Assembly (NCBI RefSeq): GCF_001685395.1
Contig: NZ_CP014167.1
Location: 4,224,001-4,288,000 of the forward strand
DNA length: 64,000 nucleotides
DNA from: Paenibacillus yonginensis
Lineage (GTDB): Bacteria > Bacillota > Bacilli > Paenibacillales > Paenibacillaceae
Direction of reading: 5' to 3'
Part shown: positions 43,181-51,386 of the stretch, piece by piece
How the letters are laid out: each line of letters starts with the position of its first letter
Position numbering within the stretch: the stretch's first letter is position 1
The notes under the pieces: model-generated
The model's database searches: none
Seen by the model: only the letters and a program-made list of their open reading frames with translations
Told to the model about the DNA's origin: nothing
Position numbers and translations under genes: made by a program

Positions 43181-45010
43181 ATGTACTTTCAAAAAACATT
43201 TGCTCACATTGAGGGAAATCCTAACCTTCGAGAACCACAAGTTCAAGGATACTTAAGAGTGAAAGAATATTTTGAATCTCCAGTTGATCATAAACCTGCG
43301 TTAGTTACTTTGCCTACAGGAGTGGGGAAAACTGGACTTATGGCTATCTTGCCTTACGGCATAGCTAAGGACAGGGTTTTAATTGTTACTCCAAATCGGA
43401 CAATTCGTAATACAGTTACTGATAGCCTTGATCCAAGATACGAGCATAACTTCTGGTGGAATCGCAAAGTCATTAATGTTCCATCCAACTTGCCTGAAGT
43501 TATTGAATATGAAGGTGATCCAAGAACACTAGAACAAGCCAAAATTGTGATTACTAACATTCATCGAATTCAATCCCACAATACAAGTTCATTATTACAG
43601 AAGGTACCGCGGGATTTTTTCGATATGATTATTATCGACGAAGCACATCATTCTCCAGCAGCATCATGGGTAGAGATGGAAGATTATTTCAATTCGGCAA
43701 AGATTGTTAAAATAACGGGTACTCCTTTTAGATCGGACAAAAAGGAAATCTATGCTGAGGATATTTATTCATATCCGCTCAGTCGGGCGATGATAAAAGG
43801 CTACGTGAAGCAGCTTGTAAAAAAAGAGTATATACCAGATCAGTTGACCTTCAAGGTACAAGGATTTGAGGAAGACGTATCATTGGAGGAAGTATTGAAA
43901 CTAAAAGACAGCGACTGGGTGGAACGAACGGTAGCCTACTCAACACAGTGCAGTGAAGCTGTTGTAAAAAGAAGCCTCCAAATCATGACTGAGAAAAGAG
44001 AAGCAACAGGAGTACCTCATAAAATCATTGCTGTTGCTTGTTCCATTGAACATGCAAGGGAGATTAAACAGCTATACGAGGCGGCAGAATGTCCTGCATC
44101 AATTATACACAGTGACATGGAACCTTCTGAACAAGATCGGGAAAGGGTGGACTTTCACAATGATCGAACGCATGTAATTGTAAATGTCGGAATGCTTGGT
44201 GAAGGATACGACCATCCCTACATCTCTATTGCCGCGATATTCCGGCCATTTAAGAGCTTATCGGCATACGCACAATTTGCAGGAAGAGCATTGCGTTCAA
44301 TACCGGATGCAAAAGACGCGGCAATAGATAATGTTGCACATCTCGTATATCACAACGCACTTGGACTAGAGGAGCTGTGGGAGTACTACAGTAAAGAACA
44401 ACAAAAGGCTGAGATCATCGACCGGTTAGAGAAATTATTCGAGGAGAATGAAGGTGGAGGCTCCTCTGACGGTAATGGTGGATCAGAGCTTGATGTTGGG
44501 GAAGCTAGACAATCAGAAAGCTATAGAGAAGAACTGAAGACATTTGTTGGTGATGAAACCATATTGGAAGCGTATGAAGAGGCAATTCGTCAGAGCAGAA
44601 ACAAGACCGAAGAAGCATTAGAAGCACTAAGGTCAAAGGGTATTCCGGTTACTGACGAGATGATTAAACTTATCGAAGGGTCTACGTTTGAAGATATTGC
44701 GAAATCGAAAAGACCCGACCTTGAATTGAAAGAGCGTCGACAAGAATTAAAAACATACATTGAAAATGGAATCGCGGAAATATTAACTGCAAAGGGTCTG
44801 AACCCCAAAGGGAAAGCAGAAGATATTGCTACAAAGTTGGGTTATTATCGTGATACACAACTAGCCTTAGATGGACTATGCGTCAAAATAATTAACGAAC
44901 AATTGCTGAAGGCGATTGGGTATCCAAGAAAGCAATGGTCTATTGCCGACTTTAAGCAAGCAAGGCCACTGGCTGAAAAACATGTGGCATATTTATCGGA
45001 AAGACTTTAG
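43181..45010 (+). CDS. DEAD/DEAH-box SF2 helicase
   Basis: 609-residue superfamily 2 helicase. Motif I TLPTGVGKTGL (about residue 52), Ia VTPNRTIRN, motif II IIIDEAHHSPA, motif III KITGTPFR, motifs IV-VI VACSIEHAREIKQLY, VGMLGEGYDHP and FAGRALRSIP with the arginine fingers. The C-terminal 200 residues are charged and helical with a GGGSSDGNGG linker and have no identified domain. Helicases of this shape are common in defence islands and as RadD-like repair proteins. AGGGGG lies seven bases before the ATG. It is followed 33 bp later by a small gene. Confidence 0.85.
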   Translation: MYFQKTFAHIEGNPNLREPQVQGYLRVKEYFESPVDHKPALVTLPTGVGKTGLMAILPYGIAKDRVLIVTPNRTIRNTVTDSLDPRYEHNFWWNRKVINVPSNLPEVIEYEGDPRTLEQAKIVITNIHRIQSHNTSSLLQKVPRDFFDMIIIDEAHHSPAASWVEMEDYFNSAKIVKITGTPFRSDKKEIYAEDIYSYPLSRAMIKGYVKQLVKKEYIPDQLTFKVQGFEEDVSLEEVLKLKDSDWVERTVAYSTQCSEAVVKRSLQIMTEKREATGVPHKIIAVACSIEHAREIKQLYEAAECPASIIHSDMEPSEQDRERVDFHNDRTHVIVNVGMLGEGYDHPYISIAAIFRPFKSLSAYAQFAGRALRSIPDAKDAAIDNVAHLVYHNALGLEELWEYYSKEQQKAEIIDRLEKLFEENEGGGSSDGNGGSELDVGEARQSESYREELKTFVGDETILEAYEEAIRQSRNKTEEALEALRSKGIPVTDEMIKLIEGSTFEDIAKSKRPDLELKERRQELKTYIENGIAEILTAKGLNPKGKAEDIATKLGYYRDTQLALDGLCVKIINEQLLKAIGYPRKQWSIADFKQARPLAEKHVAYLSERL

Positions 45011-45042
45011 AATGAGTTTATTAACCGAAAGGAGGGTAACAA

Positions 45043-45375
45043 TTGCTTAGTGTGCAGGAATTAAAAGTAAAGTTAGCACATGTTCTTGCCAATAAGGGGA
45101 TTCCTCCTTTTGTGTTGGCAAACAATATTAGCGAAGCAAATTATGATGAGATTTCCCTGTACAAACGAGATCAAATGATTATCGTTGACATGTACTACAA
45201 AGATGAAGAAACAGGTGAACCGCTACAATTTAGGTATACGTACAACAAGGAAGAGGTACTGCTCAAATCAGAAATGATAATAGCAGGACGTTCAAGTGTA
45301 ATGTGGGATAGAGAAGCAGAAATAGCTAGTTTGAGCAAGCAAATTCAGCAAGCTGAAGCTTTGGTCAAGTTATAA
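45043..45375 (+). CDS. Small protein paired with the helicase, function unknown
   Basis: 110 residues; helical N-terminus (VQELKVKLAHVLANKGIPPF), a central beta-rich region (MIIVDMYYKDEETGEPLQFR) and a helical end (EAEIASLSKQIQQAEALVKL). The TTG start has AAAGGAGG seven bases upstream. Last gene of the element before its right end. It is probably co-transcribed with the helicase. No family recognised. Confidence 0.65.
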   Translation: MLSVQELKVKLAHVLANKGIPPFVLANNISEANYDEISLYKRDQMIIVDMYYKDEETGEPLQFRYTYNKEEVLLKSEMIIAGRSSVMWDREAEIASLSKQIQQAEALVKL

Positions 45376-45380
45376 GCGTG

Positions 45381-45416
45381 AGGGGCCTAGGAGATGATCC
45401 AGGCCCCTTTGCTTTT
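45381..45416 (+). terminator. Rho-independent terminator at the right end of the element
   Basis: AGGGGCCT (45381-45388) pairs with AGGCCCCT (45401-45408), followed by TTGCTTTT. Confidence 0.75.
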
Positions 45417-45437
45417 GAGGTGTGTAGCGGAGTTTAG

Positions 45438-45480
45438 TTTACCCTAAAAACCGATACGGTGAACCGTATCACAAGTAGGG
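45438..45480 (+). other. attR of the rlmH element with the displaced rlmH end
   Basis: Element arm TTTACCC...GATACGGT (45438-45460), crossover GA (45461-45462), then ACCGTATC and ACAAGTAG. Read in the rlmH frame the right part is GGT GAA CCG TAT CAC AAG TAG, i.e. GEPYHK-stop, the conserved family end missing from rlmH at 27548. Confidence 0.88.
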
Positions 45481-45567
45481 CGAAATTTTATGAGAAGAGG
45501 CCGCTCCAGTGTGTTAATTGTATTGTCTTTTGGATATTACTGTTGTTGCTAGTTGGCAACAGTACGC

Positions 45568-46228
45568 TCAGCTAACATGGCGTACTAATTCCTTTAGTTC
45601 CTTTACCGCCTTCTTTTTGATCAATCTATTTTTGATAATCATGTCTTTATTTTTACGGTGAATCTTTTTTAGGTATTCTGTATGTTCGTTTTTATGAGCA
45701 ATTGGGATGAAAAGATTACTTACAAAGAAGAGGACAATATTTCTGATTTTCTCTATCGTCTCAGCGGGAATCTTCATTTTGTAAGTTGAACTGTCATCAT
45801 GGATGACAAGGCTTGAATCTCTCTGAATAGCTTTGTAGTCGTAATCAAAATGATAAAATTTATGGGTATACAGATGTTCGTCGCGAATATCGTTTCGTAG
45901 GGGATTCCTTTCGTTAAAGATTCTACGATTATCCAGAAGTGTCGGATCGATCTCCCCACGGATAAACTCCCAATTTTTCTTGATGGAAGTGGTCTCTGTA
46001 ACATACTCCAAGTAATCGTAATACTTAGGGCCAAATTTTCGAAGGTTCATTACATTGACGACCTTCTCCATTAAGATACGGAATTGCTGTAGTGGAAAAT
46101 ACTCATAACCTACCCGGTAATGTAAACAATTGTTGTATTCAAAGGCGAGTCGCTTCAGTGTTTCCTTGATTCGTATTTCAACGTCATTTTTCGGATTGTA
46201 TTTTTGGAGGGCCTCCTTCAGAATGAAC
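45568..46228 (-). pseudogene. C-terminal part of a gene split by an IS element
   Basis: On the minus strand the frame is open from the IS border (46228) to a stop at 45568, about 220 residues (QFILKEALQKYNPKNDVEIR near the border, later KYYDYLEYVTETTSIKKN and ETIEKIRNIVLFFVSNLFIP). The first internal ATG at 46071 gives 167 residues, but coding-like sequence extends upstream of it. Joining this frame to the one beyond the IS (ending NKNAALYK at 47745) gives a continuous reading YK-QFILKEALQK, so both pieces are one gene. Function not recognised. A hairpin TACTGTTG/CAACAGTA lies at its 3' end (45538-45564). Confidence 0.6.
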
Positions 46229-47740
46229 TGTACCCTTTGTCAAGGACACTTGTAAAAAAAGGGACTTGTGGTTTTAAGCCGCAGATAAAAGATGATTCCT
46301 GTACTGTACAGGAGTCATCTTTTTACGTCCCCATTGATATCTGTGGTTGTTGTAATACTGTATGTATCGGTTTACTTCCTGTTTGAGGCTCTCGAAGGTT
46401 GTACAGCTATGGTGATCCACATGGTCTTTGAGATGACCAAAGAAAGACTCCTGCGGAGCGTTATCCCAACAGTTACCGCGTCTGGACATCGACTGGCCAA
46501 GCTTGTACTTCTTGAGCAGCTTTTGAAAGGCTGGGCTTGTATAGTGGCTGCCCTGGTCGGAATGGATAAAAGCTCCTTTAGGCAGTTTAAGCCGCTTTTG
46601 CTTCATCAACTTTTCTACGGTATCAGCTGCTAAATCCAGCGTCATTCGGTCCGAGAGATGTTGAGCCAAAACTTCGCCTGTGGAAGCATCCAGTAAGGTG
46701 GATAAATAGGCCATTTGGGAAGATCCATAAGGCAGATAGGTGATGTCCGTGAGCAGGGCGAGACCGGGGATTTCTTTTCGGAAATCTCTTTGCAAAAGAT
46801 TGGGCACGGTCCGGTGCTCCTGAGTGGCTTTGGCCATTCGTTTGTAGGGATTGGGTTTCCGGTGAGGACAGACGATATTGAATTTTTTCATGAGTCTGCG
46901 AATCCGTTTGAGGTTATACACAATGCCAAACTCATTCTCTAAGGTCATCTTGATGGAGCGAGCTCCTTTCTTGAAACCTCGGCGATCAAAGGCTTTCTTC
47001 ACCCACTTTACGCTTTCCTCATCTTTTTGAGCTCGTTTGATGCGTACATCCGCGGTTTGCAGGTAATGATAGTAGCCAGATCTTGAGACCCCTAGGAGCT
47101 CACAAAAATACCGGGTCATCCGCTTAAATCCCTGGTTCATTGCTTGATGAATCCATTCAAATCTATGACTTTCGCTTGGATTGTTTTTCTCTAAGCATAG
47201 CCTCCTTTCGTTCTTGTCGAACTTTTTTAGCAAGTCAATCTGCGACTCGAGAAGTTTGATTTTCGCTTCTTGTTTGGCCATGATTTCAGCAGGTGTAAGC
47301 TCTCTTTGCCGTGGACGTCCTGAAGCCCCTCTTCTGGAGTCGGTGAGTCCGATAATCCCATCCCGTTCGTAGGCCTTCTTCCAACGATCTGCGCACTGCT
47401 CCACCCGCGTCATGCCGATGAGAGACACGTCAAATCCAGCCGTCTCAAAGATTTCTCTAGGTGTTTTCCCTGACAGATACTGATCGATGAAAAGGCGTTT
47501 AAATTCATCTGTGTATGTTAATGATTTTTCACTAACCTTAGCGATATATGGATTTTTAGATAAAGCCTTGCGCTCTGCTTGGTTAAAATGTTTCTTACTC
47601 ATGTCATCCCCTCCATTGCCTCTTCCAGTATACAAAAAGTACCCATAGCCCAGACACCTTTTTTTTCAAAGTGTCCAGTCTATGGGTACCAGTTTAGCCC
47701 AGACACCTTTTTTTTCAAAGTGTCCAGTCTATGGGTACCA
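46229..47740. mobile_element. IS3-family insertion sequence
   Basis: Single-frame DDE transposase flanked by imperfect inverted repeats. The left end starts TGTACCC at 46229, and the right end reads TGGTACCC on the minus strand from 47740 (a second copy from 47691). Shared inner blocks are GGACACTT and a run of A. The right end is duplicated in tandem. No target-site duplication could be identified. Confidence 0.75.
46274..47602 (-). CDS. IS3-family transposase, fused OrfAB
   Basis: DDE transposase of 442 residues in one frame. The N-terminal helix-turn-helix/leucine zipper part (SLTYTDEFKRLFIDQYLSGK, later IMAKQEAKIKLLESQIDLLK) corresponds to OrfA, and the integrase core to OrfB, with catalytic Asp in LLTDITYLPY, Asp in FIHSDQGSHY and Glu in NAPQESFFGHLKDH. 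Most IS3 elements join OrfA and OrfB by frameshifting; here the two are already fused. The ATG at 47602 follows GGAGGGGATGAC. It appears intact and possibly active. Confidence 0.9.
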   Translation of the reverse strand: MSKKHFNQAERKALSKNPYIAKVSEKSLTYTDEFKRLFIDQYLSGKTPREIFETAGFDVSLIGMTRVEQCADRWKKAYERDGIIGLTDSRRGASGRPRQRELTPAEIMAKQEAKIKLLESQIDLLKKFDKNERRLCLEKNNPSESHRFEWIHQAMNQGFKRMTRYFCELLGVSRSGYYHYLQTADVRIKRAQKDEESVKWVKKAFDRRGFKKGARSIKMTLENEFGIVYNLKRIRRLMKKFNIVCPHRKPNPYKRMAKATQEHRTVPNLLQRDFRKEIPGLALLTDITYLPYGSSQMAYLSTLLDASTGEVLAQHLSDRMTLDLAADTVEKLMKQKRLKLPKGAFIHSDQGSHYTSPAFQKLLKKYKLGQSMSRRGNCWDNAPQESFFGHLKDHVDHHSCTTFESLKQEVNRYIQYYNNHRYQWGRKKMTPVQYRNHLLSAA

Positions 47741-47744
47741 GTTT
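47647..47744. repeat. Tandem duplication of the IS right end
   Basis: A 49-bp unit (AGCCCAGACACC through GGGTACCAGTTT) occurs twice, at 47647-47695 and 47696-47744, nearly identical. Each copy contains the full right terminal repeat. Confidence 0.85.
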
Positions 47745-47994
47745 ATAGAGAGCAGCATTTTTGTTATATCGGACCAAATTCTTGTACCCGGCCATGGACA
47801 AGAACTTGGTCCTAAACTCCACATCATTGGATCTAGGCAGTAGTTTGAATAATTGCTTTAGTTACATAGCCATTCAAGTACAGGGAAACGATAGTTGAAT
47901 CATCCAAAATCAGGCCACTGACTACTTCTGTGACCTTCTTTGCATGTTACATAAGCTTGATTACAGCACCTAGGGCGGGATCAAAGGTTGGCAA
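47745..47994 (-). pseudogene. N-terminal remnant of the IS-split gene
   Basis: Minus-strand coding-like sequence: FDPALGAVIKLM, an in-frame stop, HAKKVTEVVSGLILDDSTIV, a one-base frame change, then KQLFKLLPRSNDVEFRTKFL and YKNLVRYNKNAALYK running up to the IS border. It continues in frame with the piece at 45568-46228 when the IS is removed. Function unknown; clearly decayed. Confidence 0.45.
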
Positions 47995-48047
47995 TTATAC
48001 GTTACGGCTGCTTCTTTTGTATTCATGATGTTTGAGGGAGTGAAATT

Positions 48048-48417
48048 ATGTTGACCGATGTCATCATTCGAAGTGCGGTCGCTAGCGATGTCAATGCGCT
48101 GCGCGACATTTCAGGTCGTCGGCTTCGCGTCGGTACGTCCTGTCGGCGGCTTTCTCGAGCTTGAGGACCTGTTCACTGATCCCGATTGGATGCGCCAAGG
48201 CGTTGCGAGCGCACTGATCGCCAACATTACGCATCGCGGCTTACACATAGAGGTGTCCGCCAACCCGCTCGTTTTGGGGTTTTACGAATCGGTGGGTTTC
48301 GTCGTCAGGGGTGTCGCTGACACAGAGGGTGGGCCGGTGCCCCGGATGTACCATGGGAAGCAGCTTGCCTACGATAGCGCTGCTTTCCAGCAGGCAGGAA
48401 TTTTTAATAAGTGCTAA
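48048..48417 (+). pseudogene. GNAT acetyltransferase, internally deleted
   Basis: GAGGGAG precedes the ATG at 48048, which opens MLTDVIIRSAVASDVNALRD, a typical GNAT N-terminus, then runs to a stop within 40 codons. The next frame (from about 48110) supplies the acetyl-CoA-binding half: VVGFASVRPVGGFLELEDLF, DPDWMRQGVASALI (the Q/R-x-x-G/A loop) and VSANPLVLGFYESVGF. Compared with normal GNAT enzymes of this type, roughly 45 residues between the two halves are missing, so it is a dead gene. Confidence 0.75.
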
Positions 48418-48456
48418 CATGAAATCGAACTAACTTCAGAGAGCAGGGTCGCTTAA

Positions 48457-50016
48457 ATGACAAGCAACAAGGAACAACATTACCGATTCAGTGAGGCGCC
48501 GATATGGGATGTGCAGCGCCGGTATTATGAGGAACAAGGAACGAAGGCTTGGAACAATGACCAAGTTCCTCAGTATATAACGAGTAATCCGATGATCGCT
48601 GCCGCTTATGCGGAAGTCATGTTTGGTTTTCTTCAAGATCGGGCGAATAAGGGGGAGGATTCCGAACCCGTCGTTATTGTGGAGCTTGGAGCAGGAGCGG
48701 GGCGGTTTGCTTATCATGTGTTGGATGAGTTGTGCCGGCTGAGAGACTACGCGGGGATTTCCTTGCCTCCATTCCGCTATGTAATGACGGATTTGGCGCT
48801 TAACAATGTACTGGCGTGGAAGGAACATCCGGCTCTGCAAGCTTTTGTTGCCGAGGGATTACTGGATTTTGCCCAATACGATGCTGTCCATGATACCGTA
48901 CTGAATCTCGTCGTATCTGGCACGGCGATCAATGAAAGGGAGTTAAAGCAGCCGTTAATCGTTGTTGCGAACTATTTTTTTGACAGTATTCCGCAAGAGT
49001 TGATTTATGTAGGCGACGGAAAAATTTATGAAGCCGACGTTTATGTCCAAGGTCTCGAACATATGGATTCGCTAAAACCATCAGAATGGTTGGAACGAAT
49101 AAAGTTGCGTTATGAGCACCGACGGGCACCTGAGTACGAACAGGAAACGTATCCTTACCGTGATGTGATTTCTACCTATCAGGAGCACCTGGAAGACTCG
49201 CACATTTTATTCCCTGCTGCTGGTTTAACTTGTTTAGAGCGTTTGAATCTTTTATCGCAGGCTGGATTCTTGTTGATAACGGCAGACAAAGGAGATCACT
49301 TGCTGGATCATTGGAAATTCGCGGAACCGCCGGAGTTGATTTTGCATGGAAGTTTTTCTTTGACGGCAAACTATCATGCGATCCAATATTTCTTTGAGCA
49401 AAGGGGAGCCCTGGCGTTATTCCCCCTGCATCATTATAACAATATCAATGTCGGGTGTATTCTCCATTTGGACAAACCAATGGAATATGTAAATTCGAGG
49501 TTAGCTTACCGTCGATGTATGGAACGGTTTGGTCCGGACGATTTTTTTAATATGAAGGTATGGGTAGATCGTCATGTAGAGAGCATGGGCATGCAGGAAT
49601 TATTAAGCTTTTGGCGTCTGGGCGGATATGATGCGGAGTTTTTTATTCAGAGCGTGAAGCAGATATCCCGATTGTTGCCGGATGCAGACGACGATGAGAA
49701 GCAGGACCTGCTCAGGGGCATCCAGAAGATGTGGTCATCGTACTATGTCATGGAACAGCGTTATGATCTTGCGCTTGACGCCGGATTGATTCTGTTTGAA
49801 ATGGGGATGTTCGAACACTCCAAACAGTGTTTGGAAATATCGGTACAGCAAAACCCGGATGAGGTCGTATCAACCGTATATTATTGTCTGGCCGTCTGTT
49901 GTTTCGAGTTAGAGATCGAAGAAGAGGCATGGACGTACGTCAGAAAATTATTGGAAATGGAACCTGGTCATGAAGAGGCATTGGCATTAATGAACCAGTT
50001 CGATAGCAACATTTAG
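48457..50016 (+). CDS. MidA-like SAM methyltransferase with C-terminal TPR region
   Basis: 519 residues. Residues about 25-330 resemble SAM-dependent methyltransferases of the MidA/NDUFAF7 type: VVIVELGAGAGRFAYHVLDE motif I, YVMTDLALNN, LIVVANYFFDSIPQELIYV. Residues about 400-515 form helical TPR-like repeats (YDLALDAGLILFEMGMFEHS and later ELEIEEEAWTYVRKLLEMEP). Proteins of this shape often modify other proteins held by the TPR part; the target is unknown. The binding site is weak (AGCAGGG). Not linked to neighbours. Confidence 0.7.
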   Translation: MTSNKEQHYRFSEAPIWDVQRRYYEEQGTKAWNNDQVPQYITSNPMIAAAYAEVMFGFLQDRANKGEDSEPVVIVELGAGAGRFAYHVLDELCRLRDYAGISLPPFRYVMTDLALNNVLAWKEHPALQAFVAEGLLDFAQYDAVHDTVLNLVVSGTAINERELKQPLIVVANYFFDSIPQELIYVGDGKIYEADVYVQGLEHMDSLKPSEWLERIKLRYEHRRAPEYEQETYPYRDVISTYQEHLEDSHILFPAAGLTCLERLNLLSQAGFLLITADKGDHLLDHWKFAEPPELILHGSFSLTANYHAIQYFFEQRGALALFPLHHYNNINVGCILHLDKPMEYVNSRLAYRRCMERFGPDDFFNMKVWVDRHVESMGMQELLSFWRLGGYDAEFFIQSVKQISRLLPDADDDEKQDLLRGIQKMWSSYYVMEQRYDLALDAGLILFEMGMFEHSKQCLEISVQQNPDEVVSTVYYCLAVCCFELEIEEEAWTYVRKLLEMEPGHEEALALMNQFDSNI

Positions 50017-50074
50017 GCATACCAGTTGCCTTCAGCAGAGAAAAGAGGGTTATACTCTACTTGAAATGTGAAGC

Positions 50075-50105
50075 TTGACTTCAACTAAGATTTAAGTCCT
50101 ATAAT
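50075..50105 (+). promoter_or_regulatory. Promoter with 19-bp spacer before the SDR gene
   Basis: TTGACT (50075-50080) and a perfect TATAAT (50100-50105) are separated by 19 bp. The spacer region contains the dyad GACTT...AAGTC. Over-long spacers with internal dyads are typical of MerR-family-controlled promoters, but no merR gene is adjacent. Confidence 0.4.
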
Positions 50106-50219
50106 GAACCTGTTGTATCGTATCAAATGATCTAAGGCGTTATGGAGAATGCTAACGATTGTTTCGTTTACGATTACGTGTGTGTATCCAAATAAAAAAC
50201 GAAAAGGGGTTCATTCACT

Positions 50220-50960
50220 ATGAAAGCACTTGTCACGGGCGCAAATAAAGGAATTGGTTTCGAAATCGCTCGAAGTCTTGGGAAACGTGGTTATGATATT
50301 CTTGTTGGGGCGCGTGATGAAGCCCGTGGACGGGCAGCAGTCGAAAAACTTGTCGCAGAAGACCTACAAGCGGCGTTCATCAAGATTGATTTGAATGATT
50401 TAGACAGCTTGCGCGAAGCGGCTAAAAGGGTTGACTCGCTCGATATTTTGGTCAATAATGCTGGAATTCCTGATAGTGCCAAGCCTGGGCGTGCGCCGCT
50501 CGACATCGCCAAACCTACCATGGACTATACAACTGAGGATCTGCGCACGACGATGGAAACGAATTTTCTAGGCACCCATGAACTCATAAAAAATCTGCTG
50601 CCATCTCTGACAGACAACGCAAAAATTGTCAACATCACCGTCCCCATTTCGCCGACCGACTTTTGGCACCCGCTTGCTTACATTACGAGCAAAGCAGCAC
50701 TTAATGTGATGACACTGACCTTCGCTTACGAGTTCGAAAAAATGGGCAGCCACCGCCAGATTTTCGGCATCATGCCTGGCGCTGTCGCAACCGACTTGAA
50801 CGGCATGGAGGCTGGTGGACACGGCGGATTCGTCAAGTCTCCCGAAGCTGCTGGAGAGCTGAGTACTGACATTATTGTGTCTGATAAGAATCAAAATGGG
50901 CAAATCATTCAGTACGATGGTAAGATCGTTACCGATTATGAGATTCAGCTGAGAGGCTAG
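50220..50960 (+). CDS. Short-chain dehydrogenase/reductase
   Basis: NAD(P)-dependent SDR of 246 residues. Cofactor motif TGANKGIG at residues 6-13, NNAGIP, and a catalytic YxxxK in AYITSKAALN. The usual active-site serine is in the ITVPISPTDF region but not well placed. The C-terminus resembles the carbonyl-reductase-like SDR group. Substrate unknown. AAGGGG lies upstream of the ATG. Followed by a hairpin and a terminator. Confidence 0.85.
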   Translation: MKALVTGANKGIGFEIARSLGKRGYDILVGARDEARGRAAVEKLVAEDLQAAFIKIDLNDLDSLREAAKRVDSLDILVNNAGIPDSAKPGRAPLDIAKPTMDYTTEDLRTTMETNFLGTHELIKNLLPSLTDNAKIVNITVPISPTDFWHPLAYITSKAALNVMTLTFAYEFEKMGSHRQIFGIMPGAVATDLNGMEAGGHGGFVKSPEAAGELSTDIIVSDKNQNGQIIQYDGKIVTDYEIQLRG

Positions 50961-51001
50961 AAACATCAATATTCTGTTATTGATATGGCTTCGGACGTTC
51001 C

Positions 51002-51031
51002 TTTAGGGCACCCTTTCTCGGGTGCTCTAAA
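51002..51031. repeat. 12-bp stem hairpin after the SDR gene
   Basis: TTTAGGGCACCC pairs with GGGTGCTCTAAA (one wobble) around TTTCTC. There is no T run on either strand, so it is not a standard terminator. Confidence 0.6.
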
Positions 51032-51150
51032 ACGCCTTGCCAAACCTATCTATGCGCTGGAAAGGAACCTAACAGTTCGGACCTAAAAGTCGGCTAGATA
51101 CTATAGCGGGAGTTTGAATGATCTAAATATAAAACGCGCTTAAACCAGAG

Positions 51151-51185
51151 ACGGCCCAATGCTGATTGAGTAGGGCTGTTTTTTT
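51151..51185 (+). terminator. Rho-independent terminator
   Basis: ACGGCCC pairs with GGGCTGT (one wobble), followed by TTTTTT. Marks the end of the SDR transcription unit. Confidence 0.65.
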
Positions 51186-51200
51186 AGGGTTGTCTTTTTG

Positions 51201-51229
51201 TTGACAAGGAAGCAATACCAAGATAAGAT
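51201..51229 (+). promoter_or_regulatory. Sigma-A promoter of the truncated two-component operon
   Basis: Consensus TTGACA (51201-51206), 17-bp spacer, TAAGAT (51224-51229). About 160 bp before the response-regulator remnant; 51230-51386 holds nothing else recognisable. Confidence 0.75.
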
Positions 51230-51386
51230 AACATTGTTTACTGGGAAACAAAACGCAATTTAACAAATCAATGGAAGTTCGTCGACGATTGAACGATGGA
51301 CAAGTTTGGTTTCACCGCCAGACGGGTCTGCCTATCTAATCACGCAATCTACAGTCTTTTTTTATGGCTAATAGGAGAGTGTGAAC

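Larger units (their letters stand above)
27531..45462. mobile_element. 17.9-kb SCC-like integrative element in rlmH
   Basis: The direct repeat GAACCGTATC at 27531-27540 and 45461-45470 bounds 17,930 bp. The left copy is inside the last codons of rlmH; the right copy is followed by ACAAGTAG, which restores the rlmH end GEPYHK-stop. The element end sequences (27533-27555 and 45438-45460) are inverted repeats matching at 20 of 23 positions. The serine recombinase gene lies at the left end, pointing to the junction. Contents: recombinase, XRE regulator, Rep_trans-like protein, RadC, small proteins, SLH protein, ankyrin lipoprotein, RlmH paralogue, ABC-3C operon, 4-TM protein, SF2 helicase. Site choice and recombinase class parallel staphylococcal SCC, but the cargo differs. 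Confidence 0.9.

Noticed and set aside
46221..47750. Target-site duplication of the IS
   Set aside because: Flanks read AAC on the left and GTT on the right, i.e. part of the inverted repeat rather than a direct repeat.
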